Below are positions 21,188 through 31,632 of a DNA stretch of 58,596 nt, piece after piece. Source of the stretch: Gammaproteobacteria bacterium (GTDB lineage Bacteria > Pseudomonadota > Gammaproteobacteria > Steroidobacterales > Steroidobacteraceae); contig PKXS01000024.1 of the NCBI GenBank assembly GCA_003132425.1, positions 19,740-78,335 on the forward strand, written 5' to 3'. A program made the translations under genes and the position numbers. Each line of letters opens with the position of its first letter. The first letter of the stretch is position 1. The notes beneath the pieces are model-generated. The model did no database searches, was not told the origin of the DNA, and saw only the letters and a program-made list of their open reading frames with translations.

Positions 21188-22551
21188 CGCGCGGTTCCCG
21201 TCCAGCGTCCCGCCAGCATGTCGAGCATGTCCGCAATTTGTTTGCGATCGCCGAGATTTCCCAAATGGCCGCCATGATCGTAGACGGCAATTCTCGAGCC
21301 GAGCGTGCTTTCCAGCCACGCCAGTTCCGATTTGTCGAGAATCAGGTCATCGCTGTTGGTCTGCGCGTAATAGTCGGCGTTGCCTCGCAACTCCTCGCCG
21401 ATAATGTTGAGGCGATTGTCGGCGATCAACGATGCGTTGGTGGAACCGGGCCGGAACTTCAGATAGTAGGGTACGAACACTCGCGCGAAATACTCCGAGA
21501 ATGGCTTTGCGCGCAGAATGCGTGCGGTGTTCTCGAGAGAATCGCCGACCTTTGGCGGATGTTGCGGATCGACTACAACACCGGTGTCGGCGTAAAGATC
21601 GCCGGCAAAAAATGTGTCCATCAGGTCGAGGCGGAAAGTCAGTGCAATTGCCGCGGAAAATTCCGCATCCGTCTTCAGCACGGCGGCTGCGGCGCGGAAC
21701 AGAAAGTCCTCGTCGATCTCGACTTTGTCCGAAGCTCGGTACAGGTTCGCGAGCTGTGCGTACAATTGCTGATACAGACGCTCGATACCCGCGTCCCCCG
21801 AACCGATGCTGATGGCGAAGAGCTTGTCGAGCTGAGACATCGACGTAAACAGGCTGACCGGAGGATTGATCATGACAGCCCGATGGATCTTCAGCTTACC
21901 CTCGGTCGAGTCGATCGATTTCACCATGGCCGCATTCGCACCGCCAAGGCTGTAACCGAGCACGTCGATATCGGTGATCTGAACGCGCCGCCGCAGATGC
22001 GCGACGATCTGCTGCATCGCTGCGTACAGATCGCGGCCGTCCTGCCTAAGATCGCCCGCGATGCCGGTGCTCGACGCCGACACGATGAAGCCGGGGAACG
22101 TCGGCGACGGCATCGTCAGCACGTGATAGCCGGCGCCATAGAGCGCGGCGCGCAGGATCGAGAGCTTGGCTGTGTTGCCGCCGCTGCCGGTGCCCGATAT
22201 GACGATCGCCAGCGGCGCGGGCTTCCTTTGCGCCGAAAACCATACACGCAGCCTGCGGTCGAACCAAAACACGTCCGGTACCGGCAGCGCCCAGGGTAGC
22301 GCGATGTCGATCTCCTCGAGCGGCACCGTCTCGGGCAATGGCGCCATATCCTGCGGCGGCGTGCCGAACACCGTCGCGCGAAGCGCCGCCGAGTCGGCAA
22401 GTCCTATGGCCGGTCCGGATGGCGGGAGCGAATTATCGGGCGGTGCGCCATACGCAAGGGCAGAACTTAGCAGCAACGCGCTTACTGCGAGATACAGGGG
22501 GATCCGCTTCGCACCGGCCGGCGACTGGCGAGGCCCGACCGGATTTTCCAT
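21184..22551 (-). CDS. Alpha/beta hydrolase-fold secreted protein
   Basis: Signal peptide; VISGTGSGGNTAK and nucleophile elbow DVLGYSLGGANAAM; ATGA overlap with mlaA. Confidence 0.75.
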   Translation of the reverse strand: MENPVGPRQSPAGAKRIPLYLAVSALLLSSALAYGAPPDNSLPPSGPAIGLADSAALRATVFGTPPQDMAPLPETVPLEEIDIALPWALPVPDVFWFDRRLRVWFSAQRKPAPLAIVISGTGSGGNTAKLSILRAALYGAGYHVLTMPSPTFPGFIVSASSTGIAGDLRQDGRDLYAAMQQIVAHLRRRVQITDIDVLGYSLGGANAAMVKSIDSTEGKLKIHRAVMINPPVSLFTSMSQLDKLFAISIGSGDAGIERLYQQLYAQLANLYRASDKVEIDEDFLFRAAAAVLKTDAEFSAAIALTFRLDLMDTFFAGDLYADTGVVVDPQHPPKVGDSLENTARILRAKPFSEYFARVFVPYYLKFRPGSTNASLIADNRLNIIGEELRGNADYYAQTNSDDLILDKSELAWLESTLGSRIAVYDHGGHLGNLGDRKQIADMLDMLAGRWTGTAR

Positions 22552-22622
22552 ACCCTAGCTCCTGCCCTTACAACGAGCATCATTGTAAGCAGGAAAACTC
22601 GGAAGTCGATGCCGCCGTGGGG

Positions 22623-23246
22623 CTAGGCCAACTCTAGGTTCTCTGCGGCGAATTGCCAATTGGCAAGTTTATCGATGAGAGCATTCACGTAATCGCCGCG
22701 CCGATTCTGGTAGTCAAGGTAGTAGGCGTGCTCCCATACGTCGATTGTCAGCAAAGGCTTAAAGGCCTGCGTCAGCGGTGTGTCCGCGTTGGCCGTCTTC
22801 ACGATGCGCAGCTTCTCTCCATCCTGCACCAGCCAAGTCCAGCCGCTGGCAAATTCCGCAATGGCGACTTTGGCCAACTCCTTCTTGCACGCCTCGACGC
22901 CGCCGAAAGATGACTCCATCTTGCGCTTGAGGGTCTCCGGCGGTTCCCCGCCCCCCTTGGGCCGCATGCTGTTCCAGTAGAACGTGTGATTCCACGTTTG
23001 TGCGGCGTTGTTGAAGATTCCGACGTGCTCGGGCTTACCAGCGGTCGCGCCGATGATTGTCTCCAGCGGCATGTCCGCAAACGCGGTTCCCGCAATCAGC
23101 TTGTTCAAATTGTCGACATAGGCTCTGTGATGCTTGCCGTAATGGAAGCCAAGCGTGTTGGCGGAAATTACCGGCTGCAGCGCGCTCTGCGAATATGGCA
23201 GCGCCGGAAGAATGATGGAATCAGGGGTGTGTCTTTCGCTAAGCAT
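22623..23246 (-). CDS. sodB: Superoxide dismutase [Fe]
   Basis: [34 protein letters not shown], and [19 protein letters not shown] metal-ligand motif. Confidence 0.95.
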   Translation of the reverse strand: MLSERHTPDSIILPALPYSQSALQPVISANTLGFHYGKHHRAYVDNLNKLIAGTAFADMPLETIIGATAGKPEHVGIFNNAAQTWNHTFYWNSMRPKGGGEPPETLKRKMESSFGGVEACKKELAKVAIAEFASGWTWLVQDGEKLRIVKTANADTPLTQAFKPLLTIDVWEHAYYLDYQNRRGDYVNALIDKLANWQFAAENLELA

Positions 23247-23294
23247 GATCGTTCCTAATAGTGTCGAGGTCAAATAGGGTCGGTGCCGGGCCGG

Positions 23295-23876
23295 CTAGGC
23301 TGCGTCGCGCGGTTTATAGGAGAAGCGCTGGCCGGCGATCGAGGCTTCGTACATGAGACCGCCTTTCGCGATCGTGAACACCGCCATGCCCTTCTGATAG
23401 ACGCCGGTCGTCCTGGCGTCTCTCATTCCCCCGCTCGCTCCGGCTTCGACTCCGCTCGTGCCGGCACTCGCCCCTGCGGCTGCCGTGATCGCCACCACGC
23501 TGGCGCCCGCGTCGAATTCGAACGTACCGGACTCAAATTCGTCCAGCGCACGCTTGTCCTCCAAGAAGATGATCTGGCTGTAGGCCTTGCCGCCGGCCTG
23601 AAAACCGACGCTGACTTGCGCCATGGTGGTGTAGCCTACGAATTGTTCGTGCACGTAGACACGACCCTTGCCGAGCGCTCCGCCGATACCGAGGCCGCCC
23701 TCGCCTACCGTGGGAAACACCGCGTAGGCATAACTCTTGCCGAAGAAAACGGAGCTCTCGCCGGCGTTCTTGAAAAGCCCAATGGTGTCTGCGTAAGTGC
23801 CTGCATGGGCTACACCCATCGTCAGACAGAGGGCCGGCACGATTGCCAGTGCCCGCCATATCTTGTGCGTGAACAT
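23295..23876 (-). CDS. SYLF/YSC84 domain lipid-binding secreted protein
   Basis: Signal peptide; AYAVFPTVGEGGLGIGGALGKGRVYVHEQFVGYTTMAQVSVGFQAGGKAYSQIIF; YQKGMAVFTIAKGGLMYEASIAGQRFSYKP. Confidence 0.85.
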   Translation of the reverse strand: MFTHKIWRALAIVPALCLTMGVAHAGTYADTIGLFKNAGESSVFFGKSYAYAVFPTVGEGGLGIGGALGKGRVYVHEQFVGYTTMAQVSVGFQAGGKAYSQIIFLEDKRALDEFESGTFEFDAGASVVAITAAAGASAGTSGVEAGASGGMRDARTTGVYQKGMAVFTIAKGGLMYEASIAGQRFSYKPRDAA

Positions 23877-24059
23877 TGTAAATTCCTCCGGATTATCCGT
23901 GCCTGAACAGTAGAGCCGAGCATTGCGAGGGTCTGTAGGCGAACACGCCAAAGCTATGGAGGAGTGCTCCGACAATGGGGATCTGCGGCGCCAGGTGACG
24001 CCCGAGCGCTGAATTTGCGATACTGAGCTTACCGCCCAACGATTCAAGGTACCCCTCCC

Positions 24060-24884
24060 ATGCAAACTTACCTCCGTATCCGTGGCTTGCTAATCACGAC
24101 ACTGCTTACTCTTGCTGCCTGCGCAGCAGCAGCCGCGCCGGCGCACGTTGATCCGGCGCTCACCGCCGCCGTGGCAAGCCCGGCACGCACCGCCTCTTTC
24201 GTTGCCAGAGATTCAGCTCGCCACCCCGTCGAGGAGCTGGAGTTCTTTGGAATCGCTCCTACGCAGACCGTGGTGGAACTGTGGCCCGGCGGCGGCTACT
24301 GGACCGAGATTTTGGGGGCGTACCTCGCGGCGGACGGTCACTACTACGTCGCTCTTAACGCGCCCGGCAGCGCCGAGGAAGATGCGAATGTGGCGCGCTG
24401 GCGCGCGCGTATCGCCGCTCAGGGAAATCGCCTCGGCAAGGTCCAGGAGACGACTCTCGGAAAAGGTCACTTCGATATTGCCCCGGCGGGCTCCGCTGAT
24501 CTGGTGCTGACGTTCCGCAATCTGCACAACTGGATGGATGGTGGCTATGCGGAGGAAGCATTGGCAGCCTGTTTCAGAGCGCTCAAGCCGGGCGGAATCC
24601 TCGGCATCGAAGAGCATCGGGGCCGCACTGACCGGCCGCAGGATCCAAAGGCCCAGGATGGGTACGTGCGCGAGGATTATGCGATCGCGTTGGCGAAGAA
24701 GACAGGGTTCGTGCTGGCGGGCTCATCCGAGATCAATGCGAACCCACGCGACACGAAGGATTGGGTCGGCGGCGTCTGGACGCTGCCGCCAACGCTGTCG
24801 CAGGGCGACAAGGACCGAGCCCGTTATCTCGCGATCGGCGAGGCCGACAACTTCGTGATGAAGTTCCGCAAACCAGCGCGCTGA
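24060..24884 (+). CDS. Secreted SAM-dependent methyltransferase-like protein
   Basis: Signal/lipobox-like N-terminus; VVELWPGGGYWTEILGAYLA, LVLTFRNLHNWM, ALKPGGILGIEEHR. Confidence 0.85.
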   Translation: MQTYLRIRGLLITTLLTLAACAAAAAPAHVDPALTAAVASPARTASFVARDSARHPVEELEFFGIAPTQTVVELWPGGGYWTEILGAYLAADGHYYVALNAPGSAEEDANVARWRARIAAQGNRLGKVQETTLGKGHFDIAPAGSADLVLTFRNLHNWMDGGYAEEALAACFRALKPGGILGIEEHRGRTDRPQDPKAQDGYVREDYAIALAKKTGFVLAGSSEINANPRDTKDWVGGVWTLPPTLSQGDKDRARYLAIGEADNFVMKFRKPAR

Positions 24885-24926
24885 GGCCTGAGGTGGGGTC
24901 GCGCGGGCGGCGCCGCATGCGCGACG

Positions 24927-27900
24927 TCAATACTCAAATTGATACGACAGTCCGATGCTGCTCCCAGGGTCGTTCTCCGGCGTCGTGCCCTGGGTGATCG
25001 CAGTGCCGTTCCCTAGGCGTGTCTGCAGCTTAAGGTGCTTGGTCAAATCCACATCCACCTGCACCTGACTCGAGCCTGTGGAACTCTGCTTGGCTTCGAC
25101 GTAGACGCGTTTGGAAACATAGCGCCCGGCTTCGATGGTCGCACCCGAGTTGGTGGCGCCGGTGGGGGTGGCGACTGTGTTCGCGCCGACGGTCAACCGG
25201 TCGAGCCCCAAGCTTTTCTGCAGCTTGACCAATGGATTAAGCGCGCTGTCGCCCCCGACCCCGCTTAAGACCGCGAGCGCCGCGCCGATCTGCGCCACCT
25301 GCAGCGCGGTTAGCTGCGCCCCGGGCACCCCGAACAGCAGACGCGCCATGATATCGTCTTGATCCAGTCCTGAGTCGCTGCTGAAATCGAATTTCGGCGA
25401 GTCGGCGTGACCCGTGATGTGCAAGGTTACGGTAGCATCCGTCACGTTGGCCGTGGCCGTGAAATCCAATGTCGGGTCGATCTTGTGGTCGAGTCCCGCG
25501 CCGTCGAAACTTACGTGTCCATCGGTGAAACTGAGCTTGTTGCCGGCAATCGTAAAGCTCCCCCGCTGCAGATCGAAGCTACCGCTCACCAGCGGCGTGT
25601 CGGTCGTTCCACCCAGATGAAGGTCACCGGCGAGCTCGGCGTTGAGACCGCGGCCTTCCACCAGCATTTGCTGCGGAGCGTGAATTTCCACGTCAAGTCC
25701 GATGACGAGCTGCTTGGCAGCGGGCGGCGGTGCTTTCTGTCCTCGTCGGCGCACCTCGAGCACCGCGACATTGGGCGGCAAGGTGTTCGGAATTCCAATG
25801 TTGGTGCGATTCAAGTGGACCGTGCCGGCGACATCGATCCGTTCGCGCGCCTTGCCGCTCACGTGTAGATTCGCATCGAGATTGGCGGTGACGATGTTGC
25901 TCTGTATCGGCTGGGCATTCTTCGCGATTAGCTTCAGGTCCACAGGCAAGCCTGGCTGCAGCACGCCGATGGTGCCGGTCATCGTGACGCTGCCGGAGGA
26001 TGCCGCCGCAGTAAAGCTTTTGATCTGCAGCGTTCCTTCGCTGCCGACGACATCCGCAGTGATATTCGATAGGTTCGCGCCGCGACCGTAGTCGCGGAAA
26101 CTGCCTTTAGCGAGGTGAATCGTGCCCCCGATCTGCGGCGCCGACGTGGTGCCCGCCAGTGTCGCGTCGATGCTCAGTTCGCCCGCCGCATGTTGGCCGC
26201 GCGCCTCGAGCAAGGGGTTGATCAATCCGATATCCAGTTTGCCGGTCATCTTCAAATCCAGCACGCCCGAGTCGTTGAGCGGCGCGCTGCCCGACACCGT
26301 CAGCAGCGATGCGGTGCCGGCGATGAGATGGCCATCGATAATTGCTTTATCGCCCGTGAGTTGCGCCGTTGCGCGCAGATCGAGCACCGGCAGGCCAGTC
26401 GCGGCTTCGTCCGCCATGCGGATGCCGTTCGCGTCCAATCGGATGCGCCCCGTCGGCGCTGCGACGCTCCCCTGCAGACGCGCCGTGCCCTCTATTGTCC
26501 CCTCTGCGAGTAGGTCCGGAAAGAACGCGTTGATCAGTGCGGGATTAAGATGGCGCAGCGATGCGCGTAAATCCAGAGTCGGAGCTACGCGTCCGCCGAT
26601 CTGGAATACCGCCGCTTGCGCGCCGAGCGCAAGCGGCTTGATGAGCACTGTGTCGGCGAAGGAAATCTCCGCCGGCGCGAGCAGTCGCAATTCTTGACCG
26701 CGATACTGGAGCGCAGCGCTCGCCACCTCGATCCGGCTGGATGCAAAATTCAGCAGCGCGGCCGAGGACAGGCTCGCGGGAAATCCGTGCAGGTTCGGCA
26801 TTTGCGCGGTCAACTGCAAATTCAAAGCATTCCATGTGCCCTCGCCCGATAACTGGGCATTGCCGGCGAACGGCCCCACCGACAAATCGTGGGCATCAAG
26901 GTGAAACTGTGTGTGTGTGTGGCCCGCGGCGGGATTGAAGTCGGCCTGTCCCTCCACGCGACCTCGGACGCTTAGACCGAGAAATGGATCCAGATCGCCC
27001 AGCTGACCCAGCTTCAAATGGAGTTGCCCGCGAGTGATTGCCATGTCGGCCCCGATCGACACGTCACCGTCGATGCGGGCGCTTTTCCAATCCGCCTCAC
27101 GAATGAGGGCCCGAAAGCTCGCCCCCGCGCCACTCTCAATTGCGATATCGACCGTCATCGGCGCGCCGTCCGCCGTGCCATGAAGCTGAAGCGTGCCGTT
27201 CGGCGCCCCCGGCAGTCCGCGTGCATGCAGAGTGCCGGATATCCCGCCGCTCGGCGAGCCACCCACCGAGAGCGTCGCTGTAAGCTGCGCGTCACTTGCC
27301 AACGCCGTCGGGCGCCCATACAGACTCCCGGAAGCGTCCATGCGGCCGGCAAGTACCGAGGACAGCGTGCCGAGATCCGCGACTTTGAGCTCCCACCGCG
27401 CGCGCATATCTGAAATCAAATCGCCTATGCCACGCGTCGCCCCTGAATTGGCGGTGCTTGCACCCGGTGCCGGCCGCGATGCCCGGCCGCTGGCCGACAG
27501 AGTCAGCTTGCGGCCGGTCAGTTGCAGTCGTTCGATAGTGACGGAGGCGTCGCTCAACACAGCCGCCGCCTGAAGCGCCGCGCGGTTGCCCACTACGTCG
27601 ATCCAGCTTGCCGTTCCGCCCGCGATATTGGCGTCGGCATTGAGCGCGAGACGAATTTCGGTCGGGCTGCGGGTGAACTGTGCTTTGATCGCCGCGCTGC
27701 CGCTCACATCCTGGCCGCCAAGTGCCGCAAATGGCGTTAGGTCAATGAGGCGCAGATCGAGAGACGCGCTTTGTTGACCTGCGGTGACAGCCTGGGCGCG
27801 CAGCGAGAATAGACGATGTGCCGCGACGAGTTGTATCGGCCGCGTGGGATCGTTCAGGTGCATCGCTGCATCGATCTTTAAAGGACCCCGCTGAAGAAGC

Positions 27901-28922
27901 CGCGGGTTTGGTCCAGGTATCGCCAATCCGTCGACGACGGCACTGACGGTGAGCAGCCCTGCGTTGGCCGCCAGAGTTGCCTTCAGCGCGGCGAGCGCTG
28001 TTCCACCGGCGAGGCTTAGCTTATCGATCTCCAAGTGCCCATCGGCCACCGGCGTCGAGATATTGCCGTGCCAGCGGCCGCGCAAGTCGAGGCGCTGCCA
28101 GGCAAGGTCCGGGCGCGGCCGCATTGCGGTTGCCGCCGCCGAATAGTCCAGGTCCGCCGAGCGCTTGTCCAAATCAATGGTTCCCTGCGCGCGGGCCTGC
28201 AGCCCGCCCGCATCGACCTTTAAGTCGATACGTTCGGCATGACGCGGTCCGCTCAAAGTCATCGCGGCCGATAGGGCGCCCAGACCCGGCAACTGCAAGA
28301 CATTCTCCAGCGGGCCGCCGGCCGGCTCGTGTAGCGTCAGCGTCCCATCCATGCGCTTCGGATCAAACCGAAAATGCAGCGCGTACTCACCGTCGCCGCC
28401 GATCCGGCGCGCAACGACATCGGCCATCGCATCCTGCAGCGAGCGCAACTGCACGCTGCCGGTGACCGAAACTGATGCAGCCGTGCCCGCGAGTGCGGGC
28501 CCAAGTTCCAGCACGTCAATCGACAAACGCGCGATGTCGATATGGGGTATCGATGTGCTGCCGCTTTGCTGTTCGGCGACGGGCGCCCTCTCGATGAACA
28601 GCCGCGCCACTTTGAGGGAATCGACTTGTACTTGGCGCCCCAGTAACTTAAGCGGCGCCCAATGCAGCGAGACGCGGTCGGCAGTCAGCCAAACGCCGCG
28701 GTCGTCGCTGAGCTGTAATCGATTCAGAGTCAATTGAGCCGGAAAGGACCCCCCCAAACCCGATAACTTCACGTGAGTCGAGGAGAGGCGGTAGGTCAGA
28801 TGCTCAATCAGCGCGCGGCCCGAGTCGCAGTTGCCCGCCACGAACAGAGTGGCGCTCAATAGCGCGACCAGCAGCAACACCGAGCCCGTCACCCATGCAG
28901 AGATTTTCAATGCGCGGCGCAT
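24927..28922 (-). CDS. tamB: Translocation and assembly module TamB
   Basis: 1331 aa, N-terminal TM, repetitive beta-rich body, C-terminal LDFTATANVTDATVTLHITG...DDIMARLLFG...YVSKRVYVEAKQSSTGSSQVQVDVDLTKHLKLQTRLG; follows tamA. Confidence 0.92.
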   Translation of the reverse strand: MRRALKISAWVTGSVLLLVALLSATLFVAGNCDSGRALIEHLTYRLSSTHVKLSGLGGSFPAQLTLNRLQLSDDRGVWLTADRVSLHWAPLKLLGRQVQVDSLKVARLFIERAPVAEQQSGSTSIPHIDIARLSIDVLELGPALAGTAASVSVTGSVQLRSLQDAMADVVARRIGGDGEYALHFRFDPKRMDGTLTLHEPAGGPLENVLQLPGLGALSAAMTLSGPRHAERIDLKVDAGGLQARAQGTIDLDKRSADLDYSAAATAMRPRPDLAWQRLDLRGRWHGNISTPVADGHLEIDKLSLAGGTALAALKATLAANAGLLTVSAVVDGLAIPGPNPRLLQRGPLKIDAAMHLNDPTRPIQLVAAHRLFSLRAQAVTAGQQSASLDLRLIDLTPFAALGGQDVSGSAAIKAQFTRSPTEIRLALNADANIAGGTASWIDVVGNRAALQAAAVLSDASVTIERLQLTGRKLTLSASGRASRPAPGASTANSGATRGIGDLISDMRARWELKVADLGTLSSVLAGRMDASGSLYGRPTALASDAQLTATLSVGGSPSGGISGTLHARGLPGAPNGTLQLHGTADGAPMTVDIAIESGAGASFRALIREADWKSARIDGDVSIGADMAITRGQLHLKLGQLGDLDPFLGLSVRGRVEGQADFNPAAGHTHTQFHLDAHDLSVGPFAGNAQLSGEGTWNALNLQLTAQMPNLHGFPASLSSAALLNFASSRIEVASAALQYRGQELRLLAPAEISFADTVLIKPLALGAQAAVFQIGGRVAPTLDLRASLRHLNPALINAFFPDLLAEGTIEGTARLQGSVAAPTGRIRLDANGIRMADEAATGLPVLDLRATAQLTGDKAIIDGHLIAGTASLLTVSGSAPLNDSGVLDLKMTGKLDIGLINPLLEARGQHAAGELSIDATLAGTTSAPQIGGTIHLAKGSFRDYGRGANLSNITADVVGSEGTLQIKSFTAAASSGSVTMTGTIGVLQPGLPVDLKLIAKNAQPIQSNIVTANLDANLHVSGKARERIDVAGTVHLNRTNIGIPNTLPPNVAVLEVRRRGQKAPPPAAKQLVIGLDVEIHAPQQMLVEGRGLNAELAGDLHLGGTTDTPLVSGSFDLQRGSFTIAGNKLSFTDGHVSFDGAGLDHKIDPTLDFTATANVTDATVTLHITGHADSPKFDFSSDSGLDQDDIMARLLFGVPGAQLTALQVAQIGAALAVLSGVGGDSALNPLVKLQKSLGLDRLTVGANTVATPTGATNSGATIEAGRYVSKRVYVEAKQSSTGSSQVQVDVDLTKHLKLQTRLGNGTAITQGTTPENDPGSSIGLSYQFEY

Positions 28923-30778
28923 CAGAATGCCTGCCCAAGACCGATGTAGACCACGAAGGGCGAGTAATTTGCCGGGTAGTATCGAGTCGGGACCGCGATA
29001 TCCAATCGAATCGGACCAATCGGCGTGTAGTAGCGAATGCCGGCACCGACGCCAACTCGGCTCACGTCGGGGAGCGGTTTCAAGCTGGCGCTGACCTGTC
29101 CGGCATCGACGAAAACGGCAGCGCCGAAATTTGTACCGAAGCGTTGACGGAATTCCAGGCCCCCCGCGACGATCGCGGTACCGCCCTTCGGAGTGTCGTC
29201 CGGGAACACCGGGCCGACGGTCTGATAGTTGTATCCGCGAATCGTGCCGCTGCCGCCGCCGTAGAACCGCTGATCGGGCGGCAGGCTAAATTCGCTGGCG
29301 CCCTGCGCAACCCCCGCCAAGGCGCGCGCGGCAAGCACGCTGCGCCCCGGCTCGGTGAGCCCCAGAGCATGCAGATCTAGGTACCCCGCGACCTTGACTT
29401 GAGTGATGATGAAAGTGGCGTTGGGAGGACCGATCGAGCGCGTGGGCGTGACGCTCAGCGACGCGCGCATGCCGTGAAGCGGATCATCGAGCGGGGAGAT
29501 CAGATGGGTGGAATCCAAGCTGACGCTCAGCGGCAACGAGTACAGCAGGTAATCGTACCTCTTGCTTTCTTGAATGATTTGTTCGACCGCGGTCGATACG
29601 CCGACGCTGGCGGTCCAGATACTCGACAGCTTGCGATTGAGCGTAACGCCGGTCATGACCGCAGTCTGATCGTAGGCCTCCAATGACTGCTTGATCGCGG
29701 TCACCGCCAGCTGCAGCGATTGATCGCGGCGGCCGAAATCCGGCATGATGTATTTTGCACTCGTGTCATATCCGAGGCCGGTGGTTGCGCTTCCGCCGAG
29801 ATTGAGCACGCTGGCCGACAGGCTCAATTGTTGAGCGCCGCCGAAGACATCGCGGTCGGTCCACGTGACGCCGCCGCTGCCGCCCAAATCGCTGGAGTAC
29901 GCCGCATTGATGGAGACGCCGTGGCGCGGGCGCTCGCGAATGTCGAAAGTGATCGGCACGCCCCCGGAACTGTCGGCCGCCGTGCCGACCTGTACGCTGA
30001 CCGTGGCGAACACGCCCAAGGTCAGCAGGTCGTGACGCGCCTGCTCGATTGCTTTTGGACTGAATTGCTCGCCGGTATGCAGGAGGAGTCTCGCACGCAC
30101 CAGTTTCTCATGGACCCGTTTCAAGCCTACGATGCGTATCTCGCCGATGTTCACGCGCGCGCCGGCTACTGCATGAAAGCTCACATCGAGTACCGGTTGG
30201 GTCTGGTCCTCGTAAGCAACCGGCGCATCCACCTTGGCGAAGGCATATCCTCGCTCCTGCAGCGCAGTCAGCAGCCGTGCGCCTCCGGCGAGGACGGCCG
30301 CCGCCGCCGCCGTAGACCCCTCGGCTAGCCTAACAGCGGAACGCGTCGATTCGGGTATATCGCCGTCAATGGTGACGTGGCGCAAATGATAGAGCGGACC
30401 GAGATTAAAACTGATCGCCACCCGCGCGTCGCTGCCTTTCGGCAGCGCGCTCAGGACACTGCCAAGTCCGGCATTGCTGAGCGCGGTGCCGTTGATCTTG
30501 ATCGTCACGCTGGATTGGTAATAACCATAACTTTCCAGGACCGTTTTCAAGCGCTCCGCATCGCTGCGCGCCCGGGCGATCAATCCAAACGGGCTGACCG
30601 GCGCCGATGATCGCAGCGCCTGCAGGTCGGATGTGGCCTGGAGCGTCGCGTCCATCGCACTGTCGCCGGCCGAGGCCATAACAACGCGGTAGGATTGTGG
30701 GTCTGCGGCATGGGCTGCTAGCGCGCAGCACAGCGCGACGCCGACTAGAGGTGAAATTCTTGGTAAACTGGGGCGCAT
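28922..30778 (-). CDS. tamA: TamA-type Omp85 outer-membrane protein
   Basis: Signal peptide; POTRA-like repeats; FYGGGSGTIRGYNYQTVGP and VGVGAGIRYYTPIGPIRLDIAVPTR. Confidence 0.93.
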   Translation of the reverse strand: MRPSLPRISPLVGVALCCALAAHAADPQSYRVVMASAGDSAMDATLQATSDLQALRSSAPVSPFGLIARARSDAERLKTVLESYGYYQSSVTIKINGTALSNAGLGSVLSALPKGSDARVAISFNLGPLYHLRHVTIDGDIPESTRSAVRLAEGSTAAAAAVLAGGARLLTALQERGYAFAKVDAPVAYEDQTQPVLDVSFHAVAGARVNIGEIRIVGLKRVHEKLVRARLLLHTGEQFSPKAIEQARHDLLTLGVFATVSVQVGTAADSSGGVPITFDIRERPRHGVSINAAYSSDLGGSGGVTWTDRDVFGGAQQLSLSASVLNLGGSATTGLGYDTSAKYIMPDFGRRDQSLQLAVTAIKQSLEAYDQTAVMTGVTLNRKLSSIWTASVGVSTAVEQIIQESKRYDYLLYSLPLSVSLDSTHLISPLDDPLHGMRASLSVTPTRSIGPPNATFIITQVKVAGYLDLHALGLTEPGRSVLAARALAGVAQGASEFSLPPDQRFYGGGSGTIRGYNYQTVGPVFPDDTPKGGTAIVAGGLEFRQRFGTNFGAAVFVDAGQVSASLKPLPDVSRVGVGAGIRYYTPIGPIRLDIAVPTRYYPANYSPFVVYIGLGQAF

Positions 30779-30875
30779 CGCACCATGAATGCTAAACCAT
30801 TTCGTCGGCGGTACCCGCCCGCCGATTTGATATTGATGGAACTTAAGGGTGCAAAGGCTTTATCGAGGAGGGCCC

Positions 30876-31610
30876 ATGCGCAAAGAAATAGCCGGCCAAC
30901 GCCGCGCCATATCCGGCGACCGTACGCAATGCCGGATCGGCCGCCTGAGAGACAGTGTCTCCGTCGCCGTCATTGTCGTTCTCGCGATGATGTCCGGTTG
31001 TGGCTATTCGGACGACAATGCCTCGCAGAAGATTAATGGCTCCATTCATGTCTTGGCCGGTAAGCCGGGCGATGCCGTCGCAACGGTCAACGGCGAGATT
31101 AAAGTGGACGACAACGGCGCGGTCACGACGGCCGCTACGGTGAATGGCGCTGTGCATCTGGGCGCGCACGCCACAGCCGTGTCGTTGAAGACCGTCAACG
31201 GCTCCATCACCCTCGATGCGGGCGCGCATGTCGCAGCGGACACGACCTCGGTCAACGGCGCCCTGGCGTTGCGAGACGGCTCGGAAGTTTCCGGGCGGCT
31301 CTCCAACGTGAATGGCGAAATCGAGCTTGAGACTGCGCACGTCGCCGGCGGCATCAAGACGGTCAACGGCAGCATCAGCATCAACGGTAATTCCCGAGTA
31401 GAAGGCGGAATTGTGGTCGAGAAGCCATCCAACGGATTCTTTCACGCCGGCAATGACACTCCGCGCATCGTAATCGGCCCCGGCGCGGTCGTGCAGGGCG
31501 AGTTGCGCTTCGAACGCGAAGTGAAGCTCTATGTCAGCGATAAGGCGAGCATCGGTCCAGTGAGCGGCGCAACGCCGATCCAGTATTCCGGAGACAAGCC
31601 GCCGGCATAA
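30876..31610 (+). CDS. Putative lipoprotein with seven VNGxIxL repeats (beta-solenoid-like)
   Basis: Lipobox AMMSGCGY; repeats INGSIHV, VNGEIKV, VNGAVHL, VNGSITL, VNGALAL, VNGEIEL, VNGSISI at a spacing of about 20 aa. Confidence 0.75.
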   Translation: MRKEIAGQRRAISGDRTQCRIGRLRDSVSVAVIVVLAMMSGCGYSDDNASQKINGSIHVLAGKPGDAVATVNGEIKVDDNGAVTTAATVNGAVHLGAHATAVSLKTVNGSITLDAGAHVAADTTSVNGALALRDGSEVSGRLSNVNGEIELETAHVAGGIKTVNGSISINGNSRVEGGIVVEKPSNGFFHAGNDTPRIVIGPGAVVQGELRFEREVKLYVSDKASIGPVSGATPIQYSGDKPPA

Positions 31611-31632
31611 ATGCGCAGCGCCGCCCGCCGTC

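Noticed and set aside
26908-26922. TG dinucleotide run within tamB as a phase-variation tract
   Set aside because: Only about seven units, encodes HTHT in frame, and no alternative-frame logic; too short to claim slippage switching.
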